Shown piece by piece: positions 53,979-61,888 of a DNA stretch of 64,000 nucleotides. The translations under genes and the position numbers were made by a program. The stretch comes from UBA5239 sp040391785. Lineage in GTDB: Bacteria > Verrucomicrobiota > Lentisphaeria > Victivallales > Victivallaceae. Under the pieces are notes generated by a model. The model did no database searches, had not been told where the DNA came from, and worked only from the letters and a program-made list of their open reading frames with translations. The stretch covers positions 1-64,000 of the forward strand of contig JBEBXH010000020.1 of the NCBI GenBank assembly GCA_040391785.1, given 5' to 3'. Each line of letters opens with the position of its first letter. Within the stretch, counting starts at the first letter, position 1.

Positions 53979-55166
53979 TTAAGAAGAAAAATTGAAGTTA
54001 AAATCTATCCCCTCTAATTTGTTAATTGCATGCAAAATTTTCTCACCATCTTCAAATGTGGGAAATAAAATGCGGTAGTAGTAGCCATATTCATTGTACT
54101 CCGGAAGATCGTCGCTGTTTACGATTTTAAGTCCAAGATTTTTCAAAGGCGCAAAAGATTTGATTTCATGGAGGTCTTCTTTTCTTGGGGTCCATCGCTT
54201 TCCCGGTTCATGCGCCCATAAATCAACACACACAAAGCCGGAAGTATGACTTATGTTGATAGCATAGTTTTCGTCTTTTGATGTAAGATATTCCGGGGTC
54301 TCTATTCCCAGATACTTCAATGAAAAGAGTCTTGCGGCCTCCTTAAGGTTTAGCGAAGGGGCTTTTCTTATCAGATCATTACGCATAGCCGGAAGAAATC
54401 TTTGTAACTCATCGATATCATCCTGCATTTTTTGAATTATATTGTAACGCTCTTTATCAGAAGATAAATCAACTAATTCTCTCCAAAACTGTTCTCCGAT
54501 TTTGTCACTCATTTCTTTCTCTCCTTCTCTAAGTAAAAATCTTCCTTTCAAATAATCGATGTATTGTTCAATTGCGTGATTCAAGGTAGCCTCTTCCTTG
54601 CTGCAGTTCTCGGAAACATCATTTTTGAGCCATGGTAATATGTGATCTCGATAATTCAATGCGATAAAGCGTCCAGATTTTTCAGGGTTCTCAAAATTAA
54701 GGATTTTCTTGGCCTTTTCGGTAAGACTTATCTCGCTGATAATTTTCCCTCCATCCGCTGTCAGATAAATCAGATAAATATCCTCAGCGTTTGCTTTATA
54801 TCTCGCTTTAGCATCTTCGAGGTAACGCTCGATTTGCTTCTCTTGGTCAACTGCGCCATTGATTTTATTTTCGATAATCACGCAATAATTCGTGTCATTG
54901 ATTGATGCGTCTATATGATTATCCTCGTATGTGATTTTCGGGAAATTGATCTTTTCAACCGAGAAGCCATATTCTTCCAAATACCGCAAGAAGGATTTCA
55001 GAAAGATGAATTTTCCCGATGCTTTGTATTGCAGTAACTTTACCAGAATCCGTGTATGAGCGTTCTCATTGGCGTGGAGTTCATCAAGCAGATTCAGATG
55101 ATAAGGTTGATTTTTCTCGACAATCCTTGCTAATTTTCTAAGTAAATCAAGTTCCTTTTCGTTCAT
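53979..55166 (-). CDS. PD-(D/E)XK nuclease superfamily protein (PDDEXK_4 type)
   Basis: 395 aa. The N-terminal PYHLNLLDELHANENAHTRI motif is the hallmark of this family. The catalytic core follows: Asp86 (HIDASIND) and Glu99-x-Lys101 (CVIIENKINGAVDQE), then a Gln-rich helix ending QIERYLED. A predicted Mg2+-dependent nuclease or a defence/repair-associated relative. Shares its build with the 421-aa protein at 61889. Overlaps the GyrB-like gene by 4 nt (ATGA). Confidence 0.88.
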   Translation of the reverse strand: MNEKELDLLRKLARIVEKNQPYHLNLLDELHANENAHTRILVKLLQYKASGKFIFLKSFLRYLEEYGFSVEKINFPKITYEDNHIDASINDTNYCVIIENKINGAVDQEKQIERYLEDAKARYKANAEDIYLIYLTADGGKIISEISLTEKAKKILNFENPEKSGRFIALNYRDHILPWLKNDVSENCSKEEATLNHAIEQYIDYLKGRFLLREGEKEMSDKIGEQFWRELVDLSSDKERYNIIQKMQDDIDELQRFLPAMRNDLIRKAPSLNLKEAARLFSLKYLGIETPEYLTSKDENYAINISHTSGFVCVDLWAHEPGKRWTPRKEDLHEIKSFAPLKNLGLKIVNSDDLPEYNEYGYYYRILFPTFEDGEKILHAINKLEGIDFNFNFSS

Positions 55167-56065
55167 TTGCGATTCCTATGAAGTTTTACATTTTCAGCTA
55201 CTTTTGCCAGCAGCAATTCTGCTGCCGCCGGATGCGTGTCCAGGTATTCCCTCACCTCCTTTTCCAGATTTTCTATAATTTGGATGCGAAGTCGATGGTT
55301 TTCAAGTTCGATTTCGATATTTGAACTGAATGTTCGTTGCGGGAACTTGAGCGCGAGTGCCCCCGTCAGGCCGGGGTGAATATCGGCGACTTTGTACTTG
55401 CAATCGAAGTATTTATTGATCGCGTTCATGACTCCGGCTTCGAATATGGCGCGATATGCACCTTCGCCGGATACGTGCTGTCCATTGATGAATGAAGCAT
55501 AGCTGCCCGGTGCGTTGCGGGCATGGCAGAATGCGAATTCCATCGCGGTGCTTTTGAAAGATATGGGCTCGTAGCAACACTCGTCGCTGGTCACCGAACG
55601 GACCAGATCCCGCAATCCGTTTTCAGCGCCAAACCGCTTACCGTTCAGATAAAGCTCCAGCCCGCTGTTTACGCAGGCATAGCGCCAGACCAGATTCTCG
55701 ACGTGTTCGCATTGGAATGAATAATCGCCACAAGGAGTAAAAGTCACAAGGGTGCCGTCAAGCTCATCGGCATGGCCGGTTTCATCACGATTCCTCTTAC
55801 CTGGAATGTACCGAACTTCGCGGTATTCGCCGTTGCGGATTGATCTTACGGCAAATTCATCCGAGAATATTTTGATCTTGTGGAGCCCGCCAAGACGTCC
55901 GAAAAGGCATTCGATCATATTTTCATGGGGAATGCCGCGTCCGTAATCACGTACCATGACTGTTTGCTCGCTCAATTGAATGTCGATGCGCCGTCCGGCG
56001 CCCATAATAAATTCATCGACGCTGTTGTCGATAACCGCTTTCAGCATACTGTAAATTTTATCCAT
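55163..56065 (-). CDS. GyrB/ParE-like ATPase and transducer without TOPRIM, catalytic Glu lost
   Basis: 300 aa against about 640-800 for GyrB/ParE. GHKL part: KAVIDNSVDEF corresponds to the EVVDNSIDEA box, keeping Asp13/Asn14 but with Ala10 where the water-activating Glu should be; RDYGRGIPHE keeps the DxGxG box; the ATP-lid GGLHGVG is reduced to GGLHKIK. Transducer part: SFINGQHVSGEGAYRAIFEA, IHPGLTGALALKFPQRTFSS and EVREYLDTHPAAAELLLAKV, without an evident QTK switch lysine motif. Ends where TOPRIM would begin. Likely binds but does not hydrolyse ATP efficiently (inference). Ribosome site GGAG. Confidence 0.85.
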   Translation of the reverse strand: MDKIYSMLKAVIDNSVDEFIMGAGRRIDIQLSEQTVMVRDYGRGIPHENMIECLFGRLGGLHKIKIFSDEFAVRSIRNGEYREVRYIPGKRNRDETGHADELDGTLVTFTPCGDYSFQCEHVENLVWRYACVNSGLELYLNGKRFGAENGLRDLVRSVTSDECCYEPISFKSTAMEFAFCHARNAPGSYASFINGQHVSGEGAYRAIFEAGVMNAINKYFDCKYKVADIHPGLTGALALKFPQRTFSSNIEIELENHRLRIQIIENLEKEVREYLDTHPAAAELLLAKVAENVKLHRNRK

Positions 56066-56092
56066 GAGGGGTCTCCTTTTTAGGATGATAAA

Positions 56093-56107
56093 GCAATTTC
56101 CGTGCCA
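56093..56107 (-). promoter_or_regulatory. Sigma-54 promoter of the GyrB-like operon
   Basis: Minus strand TGGCACGGAAATTGC followed by TTTAT: a full match to the TGGCACG-N4-TTGC consensus, GG-GC spacing 10 bp. Expected start near 56081; the leader would be only about 15 nt and still include the ribosome site. Confidence 0.9.
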
Positions 56108-56225
56108 GTCGTATATTCAGGTGATTTTTGTCGGCATTGAAGCGCCGAATGGTCAAAAAATGAACACTATGTCAGGAATTTTCATTTTATTGAATGCAGT
56201 GCATCAAAACTCACCTCAAAAATTA

Positions 56226-56240
56226 TGGCATGCCATTTGC
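56226..56240 (+). promoter_or_regulatory. Sigma-54 promoter of the PcfJ-like gene
   Basis: TGGCATGCCATTTGC followed by TTTTGG, GG-GC spacing 10 bp. Expected start near 56252, about 28 nt before the ATG. It is divergent from the GyrB-like promoter, with 118 bp between the two, room for shared activator sites. Confidence 0.85.
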
Positions 56241-56279
56241 TTTTGGTTTATTGAATAACACCACAGGAAAGGAATGTTC

Positions 56280-57536
56280 ATGGATACAACTCAAGCACCC
56301 TATGTTTTTAAACAAAGCGGAACCACATTCAAACCGGAGACCGGGAAATTATATGTTTTTGAAAAGAACAGTGTCCAGGTTCTGACCGCATGGCCACAGC
56401 CGAAAGCCTGGAAGAAAACGCTTCGCAAATATTCGAATTGGGTCCGCTTTCGGCCCTCTCTTGCCTGGCTGAACCATATTGAACTTCCCATGACTGGTCA
56501 GCCGCTTTTGCCCGGAGTATCGGAACATGAATTATACGATTCGCCGTGGCTCAAGTGGTATACAACAATTCCGGCGGAAATCAGAATGGATATTTCGCCT
56601 TTTCGAAGCCATAAATGGGAAATGCTCTCTTTCTTCGCTTATTGCGGGAAGCCAGCTCTTGAGCTGGCGCGTTCCAATCCAGCGCTGGCGTTTGCCCTGG
56701 CGAACTGCCGTATTTTCCGGGCGAAGAAATTGACCCATCCCATGCGTTCCATACGGGCACAACTGAAACATAAACAAAAGGATATTCTCGCCTGGCTGGG
56801 ATTTCCGGGCACATCATCCTGCCGGGGAATATTGCGGAAGATTCCGTATCATGCCATTTCCGTTACCGGATTGATCCAATTACGTGACGCCATGAATGAC
56901 CAAAGCATGTCGAAGATATTACAACATTGCAGGTGGAAGAACTGGAAATCGCTCATGCTTTTGCGGCCGGAGTTCTATGATTTTCTCTCCGTGCCGTTGA
57001 TTGAGGAATTGTCGGATATGTCCGATGAGCGTGAAGAGCAGTTTTTTCATGGTTCGGAATGGAAAGATGTGTTTCGGCATTTTGACGATCTGGTCAGAAT
57101 GTATTGGCAGGTATCCGAGCGGCCCGCCGTAAAACGCCTAGCTGATTACCGGCAGCTTGTCGAATTTCATGATGCTTTATTTGTTCGATTGAATATAGAA
57201 GAATCCCCCTCCATCTCATTTCCGGCTCCGCCGATTCCGGGAACCGCCGGGATTATTCCGATTACCGACTACCGGGATCTCGTCTGGGAGGGGAAAACGC
57301 AACGCAATTGCGCTAAGTCATACGCGGATGCGATTGCCAGAAGACGCAGCGCGCTTTACCGTATGGAACAGCCGGAGCGCTGTACGCTGGAAATATGTCG
57401 TCAACCCTCCGGACGTTGGGAACTGGCTCAGATCAAAGCTTTCGCCAATAGCAACCCCTCGCTGGAGGCTATAGCAGCGGCAAAGCAATGGTTAATGAAC
57501 TCCGAATATAATCGACCTCAGATCTCGAAAACATAA
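56280..57536 (+). CDS. PcfJ-like protein
   Basis: 418 aa. The C-terminal part (about 310-405) has the PcfJ-family pattern: ITDYRDLVWEGKTQRNCAKS followed by YADAIARRRSALYRME and GRWELAQIKAFANSNPS. The N-terminal 300 residues are helical and Trp-rich, with no motif I know. PcfJ was first noted on conjugative plasmids, and its role is unknown. The only plus-strand gene amid minus-strand ones. AAAGGA lies 6 nt before the ATG at 56280; an in-frame ATG at 56274 is also possible. Confidence 0.8.
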   Translation: MDTTQAPYVFKQSGTTFKPETGKLYVFEKNSVQVLTAWPQPKAWKKTLRKYSNWVRFRPSLAWLNHIELPMTGQPLLPGVSEHELYDSPWLKWYTTIPAEIRMDISPFRSHKWEMLSFFAYCGKPALELARSNPALAFALANCRIFRAKKLTHPMRSIRAQLKHKQKDILAWLGFPGTSSCRGILRKIPYHAISVTGLIQLRDAMNDQSMSKILQHCRWKNWKSLMLLRPEFYDFLSVPLIEELSDMSDEREEQFFHGSEWKDVFRHFDDLVRMYWQVSERPAVKRLADYRQLVEFHDALFVRLNIEESPSISFPAPPIPGTAGIIPITDYRDLVWEGKTQRNCAKSYADAIARRRSALYRMEQPERCTLEICRQPSGRWELAQIKAFANSNPSLEAIAAAKQWLMNSEYNRPQISKT

Positions 57537-57974
57537 CTGGAGAGGCGCTCATCTTCATATCCGACATTGACACACATGAAGCCGGGAATCGCTTCCCCGA
57601 TGACCCGGCGGTGCGTGTGCCCGCAGATGATGTAATTGGGCAAATTGCGCTCAAAATCCAGCTCACTCAATAAATCCTTCATCCCGCAGTAAAAATCGTA
57701 ATAACCCGGCGGATGTGCGTTGAGTTCCTGATGCGGCACGTGATGCGTGCAAAGAACCGTCGGCATGCCCTGGCGCATGTGCGTTTTTATCATATCGACA
57801 TAATAGGCATTGAATGCCAGATAATGAGTTTTGATGCCTACGATGCGGCAATCCAGCCCCCCCAGGGCGTAATTTGCTGATTTTTGTGAGCTCGCATGGA
57901 GCCGTCGAAAAACAGGCTTCCGAGGCCGGTCGCGAAAAATCCAGATGCAAATCGGAAAGGCACCATATCTTCAT
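57518..57974 (-). pseudogene. Broken metallophosphoesterase gene
   Basis: The ATG at 57974 opens MKIWCLSDLHLDFSRP, the first metal-binding block of calcineurin-like phosphoesterases, but the frame then leaves homology. In another frame, from about 57860 on, NYALGGLDCRIVGIKTHYLA continues to THHVPHQELN, GHTHRRVIGE and VNVGYEDER, the C-terminal blocks. The GD and GNHD blocks in between are absent, so there is an internal deletion as well as a frame change. Not expected to be active. Lies 7 nt behind the 142-aa gene. Confidence 0.75.
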
Positions 57975-57981
57975 CGATCAT

Positions 57982-58410
57982 TCAATTCGGTAAACAACGT
58001 TCCGCGGCTTCACTGTCATGTAAGTATCTGCGATACCAGAGACTCAGTAATTCCCAGTCTTTCTTGCCGAAAGCTACTCGCTCGGCGTATTCCAGGATGC
58101 GCCTTCCGGTATGATAGTCATCCGGCATCAATCGTTTCCAATCCGGCAAAAGCATGAAATCAATGATTGCTCCGGCATCGTTCGCGGTCATGAATTGAAA
58201 ATTCTGCTGTTCGGGATCGGCGGGATTTTCAACGTCATCAAAATAAATTACCCGTAAATTCGGATGCGTCAATAAATCCGCTGAAAACGGCGGTTTTTCC
58301 CGCAGGCATGGCGTATTGATACTGATGACAGTGAACCGCTCAAGGATTTCAGCATCATCACCGCCGATCCTTGCTTCAAAAAAGCTTCGAGGAAATACTC
58401 TGATTCGCAT
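57982..58410 (-). CDS. Hypothetical protein, 142 aa
   Basis: The ATG at 58410 follows the AAA+ gene stop by 2 nt. Contains FTVISINTPCL and LRVIYFDDVENPAD, beta strands reminiscent of the start of small dual-specificity phosphatase-like proteins, but the catalytic HCxxGxxR loop is absent and the C-terminal half (RRILEYAERVAFGKKDWELL) is helical. Function unknown. Second gene of the AAA+ operon. Confidence 0.65.
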   Translation of the reverse strand: MRIRVFPRSFFEARIGGDDAEILERFTVISINTPCLREKPPFSADLLTHPNLRVIYFDDVENPADPEQQNFQFMTANDAGAIIDFMLLPDWKRLMPDDYHTGRRILEYAERVAFGKKDWELLSLWYRRYLHDSEAAERCLPN

Positions 58411-58412
58411 GG

Positions 58413-60611
58413 TCAGAACCCCACTTTGTTTTTGGCGGAGAAGCGGTTTTGCCCTTTCGCGACGCTTTCGCATTCAAGCCGATTCAGACGTTCCGAATTG
58501 GACGTGTCCTCGCCGAGATAGTACAACCCCTGCCGGACGGTGCGGAAATCCCCCGGTGCGAGGTTCGGAATCGCGGCTAGGCGCGCCGCTTCGACTTCGG
58601 ACAATGCGGTCTGGAATACATGTTCGAAAAAGAGCTTTTTCCCGGCTTCATCCAGATAATCGAAGGTCAGTTTGAAGGTAAAACGCCGCAGCGTTGCCTG
58701 GTCCAGATTCGCCGAAAAATTGGTGGCTCCAATCAAGACGCCGTTGAAATTTTCCATCTGGTACAGTAGTTCATTGACTTGCGTTACTTCCCAACTCCGC
58801 TGTGCGCGTTCCCGGGATTGTACAAGACCATCGATCTCGTCGAGAAAAAGGATGGCTTTTTCTGTTTCGGCTTCCGCAAATGCCTGTTTGATATTCTGTT
58901 CAGTACCGCCGACATACATGGACAGCAGATCGCTCCCCATCTTTACGATTATCTTTGTATTGAGGGCCTTGCCGAGGTATTTTACAAACTCGGTTTTACC
59001 GGTGCCGGGCGGTCCGGAGAGCAGCAGATTCATGCGCGGGCGATCCGGACATTCCGAGTTTTCATTTCGAAACTTACGGATGGCGTTTATGATCCGTTCC
59101 GGCGGGATATCTCCCTGAATATTCAGTCCGCTCAGGGAATAATCTTTGGGTGGCAGCAGCTTACCGTCGCAAGAGGGAATATTCAAAAGCTCGCAATGCG
59201 GAGCAAGCAATTTCTCCGTCAAGGCGGCGACTTCGGCCTTTCTGGGCTTCAGCTTGGCGATATTCTGCAAGACCAACGTAATTCCTCCGGCGCTGACGGC
59301 GTACCGGCCGGCAAAGGCTTCCAGCATGGACTCGCCGAAAAGCCGGCCGAGCTTCATTTTATCTACATTGTTGCGCCAGATCATCAACCGCTGACTACTC
59401 GTTAACGCATCGAACCGGATCGAATAATCAAAACGGCGGCGGCTGGATTCGTCAAGCTCTCCGGCGCGGGTATTGGTGATCCAGATCGTCGGCGTCTTCA
59501 GCGTGTCGAGTACGCTGTTCAGGAGTCCCTTGTCGCCGGAACCGATACTGTCCTTACCGCCGAAGAAGGTAAAAAATCCTCCCGTGCCGCGCCCCCGGAG
59601 CATCTCGTCCGCCTCATCCACGATCATCAGGCTTTGCGCCGGATCGATCTGCGAATCGCAAACCTGCAGCGCCCCGAAACGGAATTCCGGCGTACTGCAC
59701 GAACGTCCCCCACGGTCATCATTAGTGTTCTGGGCGATGCAATAACAATTCAGCTTCAATTCCGCCGCCAGCGTCCGGGCAAAACTGGTTTTACCGGTTC
59801 CAGGCTCGCCGTAAAGCAGAATATTGACCGGCTTTACATCTCCCTTCGCGGAAATCATCTCCTTTAAAATATTGCCGTGCTTGCACGCCAATTCCCCGTA
59901 AAACTCCCAGGGTAAAACCTTGCCGCGATCTTTCCGGAAATAACTGTTCGCCAAGGGTTCTTCTTCAAGCCCATTCAGAAAAGAATCCAGAGAGCCGTTG
60001 TAATCGAGGTCATCGTCAAGACATTCGTAGCGCCTCAACTTTCCCTGCGGCACAACAACTCTCAGCACTTCGCCAAGGCTGCAGTTCAGGCATTTGGCCA
60101 CAAAAATCAGATTCCCCTGTTCTCTGCTTTGCCGTTTACGCCCATGTGCGATTGTCAAAATATCGTTTCTGACAAACTGCAGGACCAACAAAATATCGGT
60201 CTCAAAATCGGACAGCTGAAGCGTTCTCTGCAGCTCCGCCAGTCGGTCCTGGAAAGGATCCTTTCCGAATGGCACCTGCTTTTTTCCTGCTTCGATCAGG
60301 CCCAGGATTATATTTCGCAGCGTCTTTCTGGCTGACGCATTGTTCCAGATTTCCCTGCAAATCTCTTTAGATTCATCTTCAAAATCCAAGCGATCGCGCC
60401 TACAAGAACAATTTTGGAGCATTTTTAATTTCTTCGGCGAAAAGCTCTGTTTTATATGCCGGACCAATTCTCCCTGCGTAACGAGATCATCCAAAATCTC
60501 AAATGTATCATTATCTTCAACGATGTCATTATGATTCCGAATGAAGTTGACAAAAAACTCCAGCGCCTTTGTTCTGACATAATGATGCGTACTATTGCGA
60601 AAACGTCCCAT
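58413..60611 (-). CDS. Tandem AAA+ ATPase
   Basis: 732 aa. A 215-residue N-terminal region includes CSCRRDRLDFEDES. AAA domain 1: Walker A GEPGTGKTSF at about 267-276 and Walker B LMIVDEADEML, with WITNTRAGELDESSRRRFDY. AAA domain 2: Walker A GPPGTGKTEF at about 531-540, Walker B AILFLDEIDGL and GATNFSANLDQATLRRFTF. Both domains keep their catalytic Asp-Glu, so both can hydrolyse ATP. A hexameric remodeller of the classical AAA clade is expected. GGAGG stands 7 nt before the ATG at 60611; the frame runs to 60647 without a better start. Confidence 0.88.
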   Translation of the reverse strand: MGRFRNSTHHYVRTKALEFFVNFIRNHNDIVEDNDTFEILDDLVTQGELVRHIKQSFSPKKLKMLQNCSCRRDRLDFEDESKEICREIWNNASARKTLRNIILGLIEAGKKQVPFGKDPFQDRLAELQRTLQLSDFETDILLVLQFVRNDILTIAHGRKRQSREQGNLIFVAKCLNCSLGEVLRVVVPQGKLRRYECLDDDLDYNGSLDSFLNGLEEEPLANSYFRKDRGKVLPWEFYGELACKHGNILKEMISAKGDVKPVNILLYGEPGTGKTSFARTLAAELKLNCYCIAQNTNDDRGGRSCSTPEFRFGALQVCDSQIDPAQSLMIVDEADEMLRGRGTGGFFTFFGGKDSIGSGDKGLLNSVLDTLKTPTIWITNTRAGELDESSRRRFDYSIRFDALTSSQRLMIWRNNVDKMKLGRLFGESMLEAFAGRYAVSAGGITLVLQNIAKLKPRKAEVAALTEKLLAPHCELLNIPSCDGKLLPPKDYSLSGLNIQGDIPPERIINAIRKFRNENSECPDRPRMNLLLSGPPGTGKTEFVKYLGKALNTKIIVKMGSDLLSMYVGGTEQNIKQAFAEAETEKAILFLDEIDGLVQSRERAQRSWEVTQVNELLYQMENFNGVLIGATNFSANLDQATLRRFTFKLTFDYLDEAGKKLFFEHVFQTALSEVEAARLAAIPNLAPGDFRTVRQGLYYLGEDTSNSERLNRLECESVAKGQNRFSAKNKVGF

Positions 60612-60659
60612 AAAACACCTCCATCGTTTACTGGACAAAATTTGCACAATAAACGATAA

Positions 60660-60674
60660 GCAAATGCCATGCCA
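60660..60674 (-). promoter_or_regulatory. Sigma-54 promoter of the tandem AAA+ operon
   Basis: Minus strand TGGCATGGCATTTGC followed by TTATCG, GG-GC spacing 10 bp. Expected start near 60648, 37 nt before the ATG at 60611. The motif TCAATATTTGAAC at 60739-60751, 65 bp upstream, is shared with the MoxR promoter region. Confidence 0.85.
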
Positions 60675-60800
60675 GCTTTTTCGTGGAGAGTTTATCGAGC
60701 GAAGTTGCCGTGGGCGGCATAAATCTGAATATTAACGATCAATATTTGAACCGCAGTACGCCGTACTGTGGAATTTCCCTCTATGCACGACGCGAGAGAA

Positions 60801-61331
60801 TCATAATGATTGTTTGTTTTTCTGAATCCGCAAGTTCACTTCCGAATAAAACTCGCTGATTTTCAAGAAGTCCTGGAGACTCCAAATATTATGACAGCAT
60901 AACTCGTGGACCGCATATGAGACATACGTATCCCGGTCCCAGTCTTCCGGAAAAATCTCAATGTTCCAATTAAGTTCTTTATCAAGCTGAACCGGGTTAT
61001 CGATTGAAAAAGATATTGTGCTTTGTTCTTCTAAAAATAGCCCTGCGACATAATCTTTCTCGTCATAATTCTCAAAAATATCCCAATAAGCAAAAAGAAT
61101 TTCGCATTCAATTTCATAATCATTCACAAAAGAATCACCGTCCGCGAGCCGCTTTTTCAGAACTGCCTCCTGTCTTCTGGCTTCTTCAACGGTACAAGCG
61201 ATTTCACGCATTATGGCGGTGCTTTTTTCCACGATTCTTTTTCGGTTTTCAACCGTCCATTCAAATTCGCGGTTTCGCTGCCATTTTCTCATAAAGAAAA
61301 AATTTTTGCAGTCTTCTTTGCTCAAATACAT
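60801..61331 (-). CDS. Hypothetical protein, 176 aa
   Basis: GGAGG lies 4-8 nt before the ATG at 61331 (MYLSKEDCKNFFFMRKWQRN), which is preferred over the longer frame to 61418 because that runs into the PLD gene. Acidic, helical N-terminal half (RIVEKSTAIMREIACTVEEA) and a C-terminal half with EIFPEDWDRDTYVSYAVHEL. No known family. Last gene of the operon led by the truncated regulator gene. Confidence 0.65.
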   Translation of the reverse strand: MYLSKEDCKNFFFMRKWQRNREFEWTVENRKRIVEKSTAIMREIACTVEEARRQEAVLKKRLADGDSFVNDYEIECEILFAYWDIFENYDEKDYVAGLFLEEQSTISFSIDNPVQLDKELNWNIEIFPEDWDRDTYVSYAVHELCCHNIWSLQDFLKISEFYSEVNLRIQKNKQSL

Positions 61332-61351
61332 ATCGCCTCCATGTCCGTGAT

Positions 61352-61879
61352 TTAAAGCAGCGGGCAGTCGGCGCAATATTGGCGACGACCGCATTTCGTA
61401 CAGAACGCACCGCGCCAAACATCGTCGAACTGAGTGGTCAAAGACTCGATCAATCCGGGATCATCGGTCAGGACACCGTTTTCAAAATTGCGGTTGTTCT
61501 CGCCCTTGGCCCCCATCCCCGCGCCGGTCAGGTTCGCACTACCGAAAAAAGCCTGCTTGCCGTCGATGATCACACATTTGAAGTGGACGCGCGGGCATAA
61601 CACCCGCTCCACCCCGGCCCACAGCCCCGGGAACCGGTCAAAATCCTTGCGGAACGCCGGTCCGGGTTCCTTGGCGTGAATAAGCTGTATTTCCACGCGC
61701 CGCTCCAGCAGTTCCGCCAGAATCTGCAGAAAAGGCACCATCTGCCTCGTCAGCCCGGCTTTTTCCACATACATATCCTTGATGTCGGCGGTAGCGATCC
61801 ACAGGCACTTCCGCACCTGCGGCACCAGATCGCGGATCACCCGCTCATATATCTGACGATTACTGACAAACTGAATCAT
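61352..61879 (-). CDS. Phospholipase D-like protein with C-terminal Cys4 zinc finger
   Basis: 175 aa. A single HKD motif: His99-x-Lys101-x4-Asp106 with Ser114 and Asn116 (VHFKCVIIDGKQAFFGSANL). One-motif PLD proteins (Nuc type) dimerise into a nuclease or phosphodiesterase. The tail FCTKCGRRQYCADCPLL places Cys160, 163, 169 and 172 as a zinc site. No signal peptide, so cytoplasmic. Starts 9 nt after the nuclease-like gene stop. Confidence 0.85.
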   Translation of the reverse strand: MIQFVSNRQIYERVIRDLVPQVRKCLWIATADIKDMYVEKAGLTRQMVPFLQILAELLERRVEIQLIHAKEPGPAFRKDFDRFPGLWAGVERVLCPRVHFKCVIIDGKQAFFGSANLTGAGMGAKGENNRNFENGVLTDDPGLIESLTTQFDDVWRGAFCTKCGRRQYCADCPLL

Positions 61880-61888
61880 TTTCCCGCC

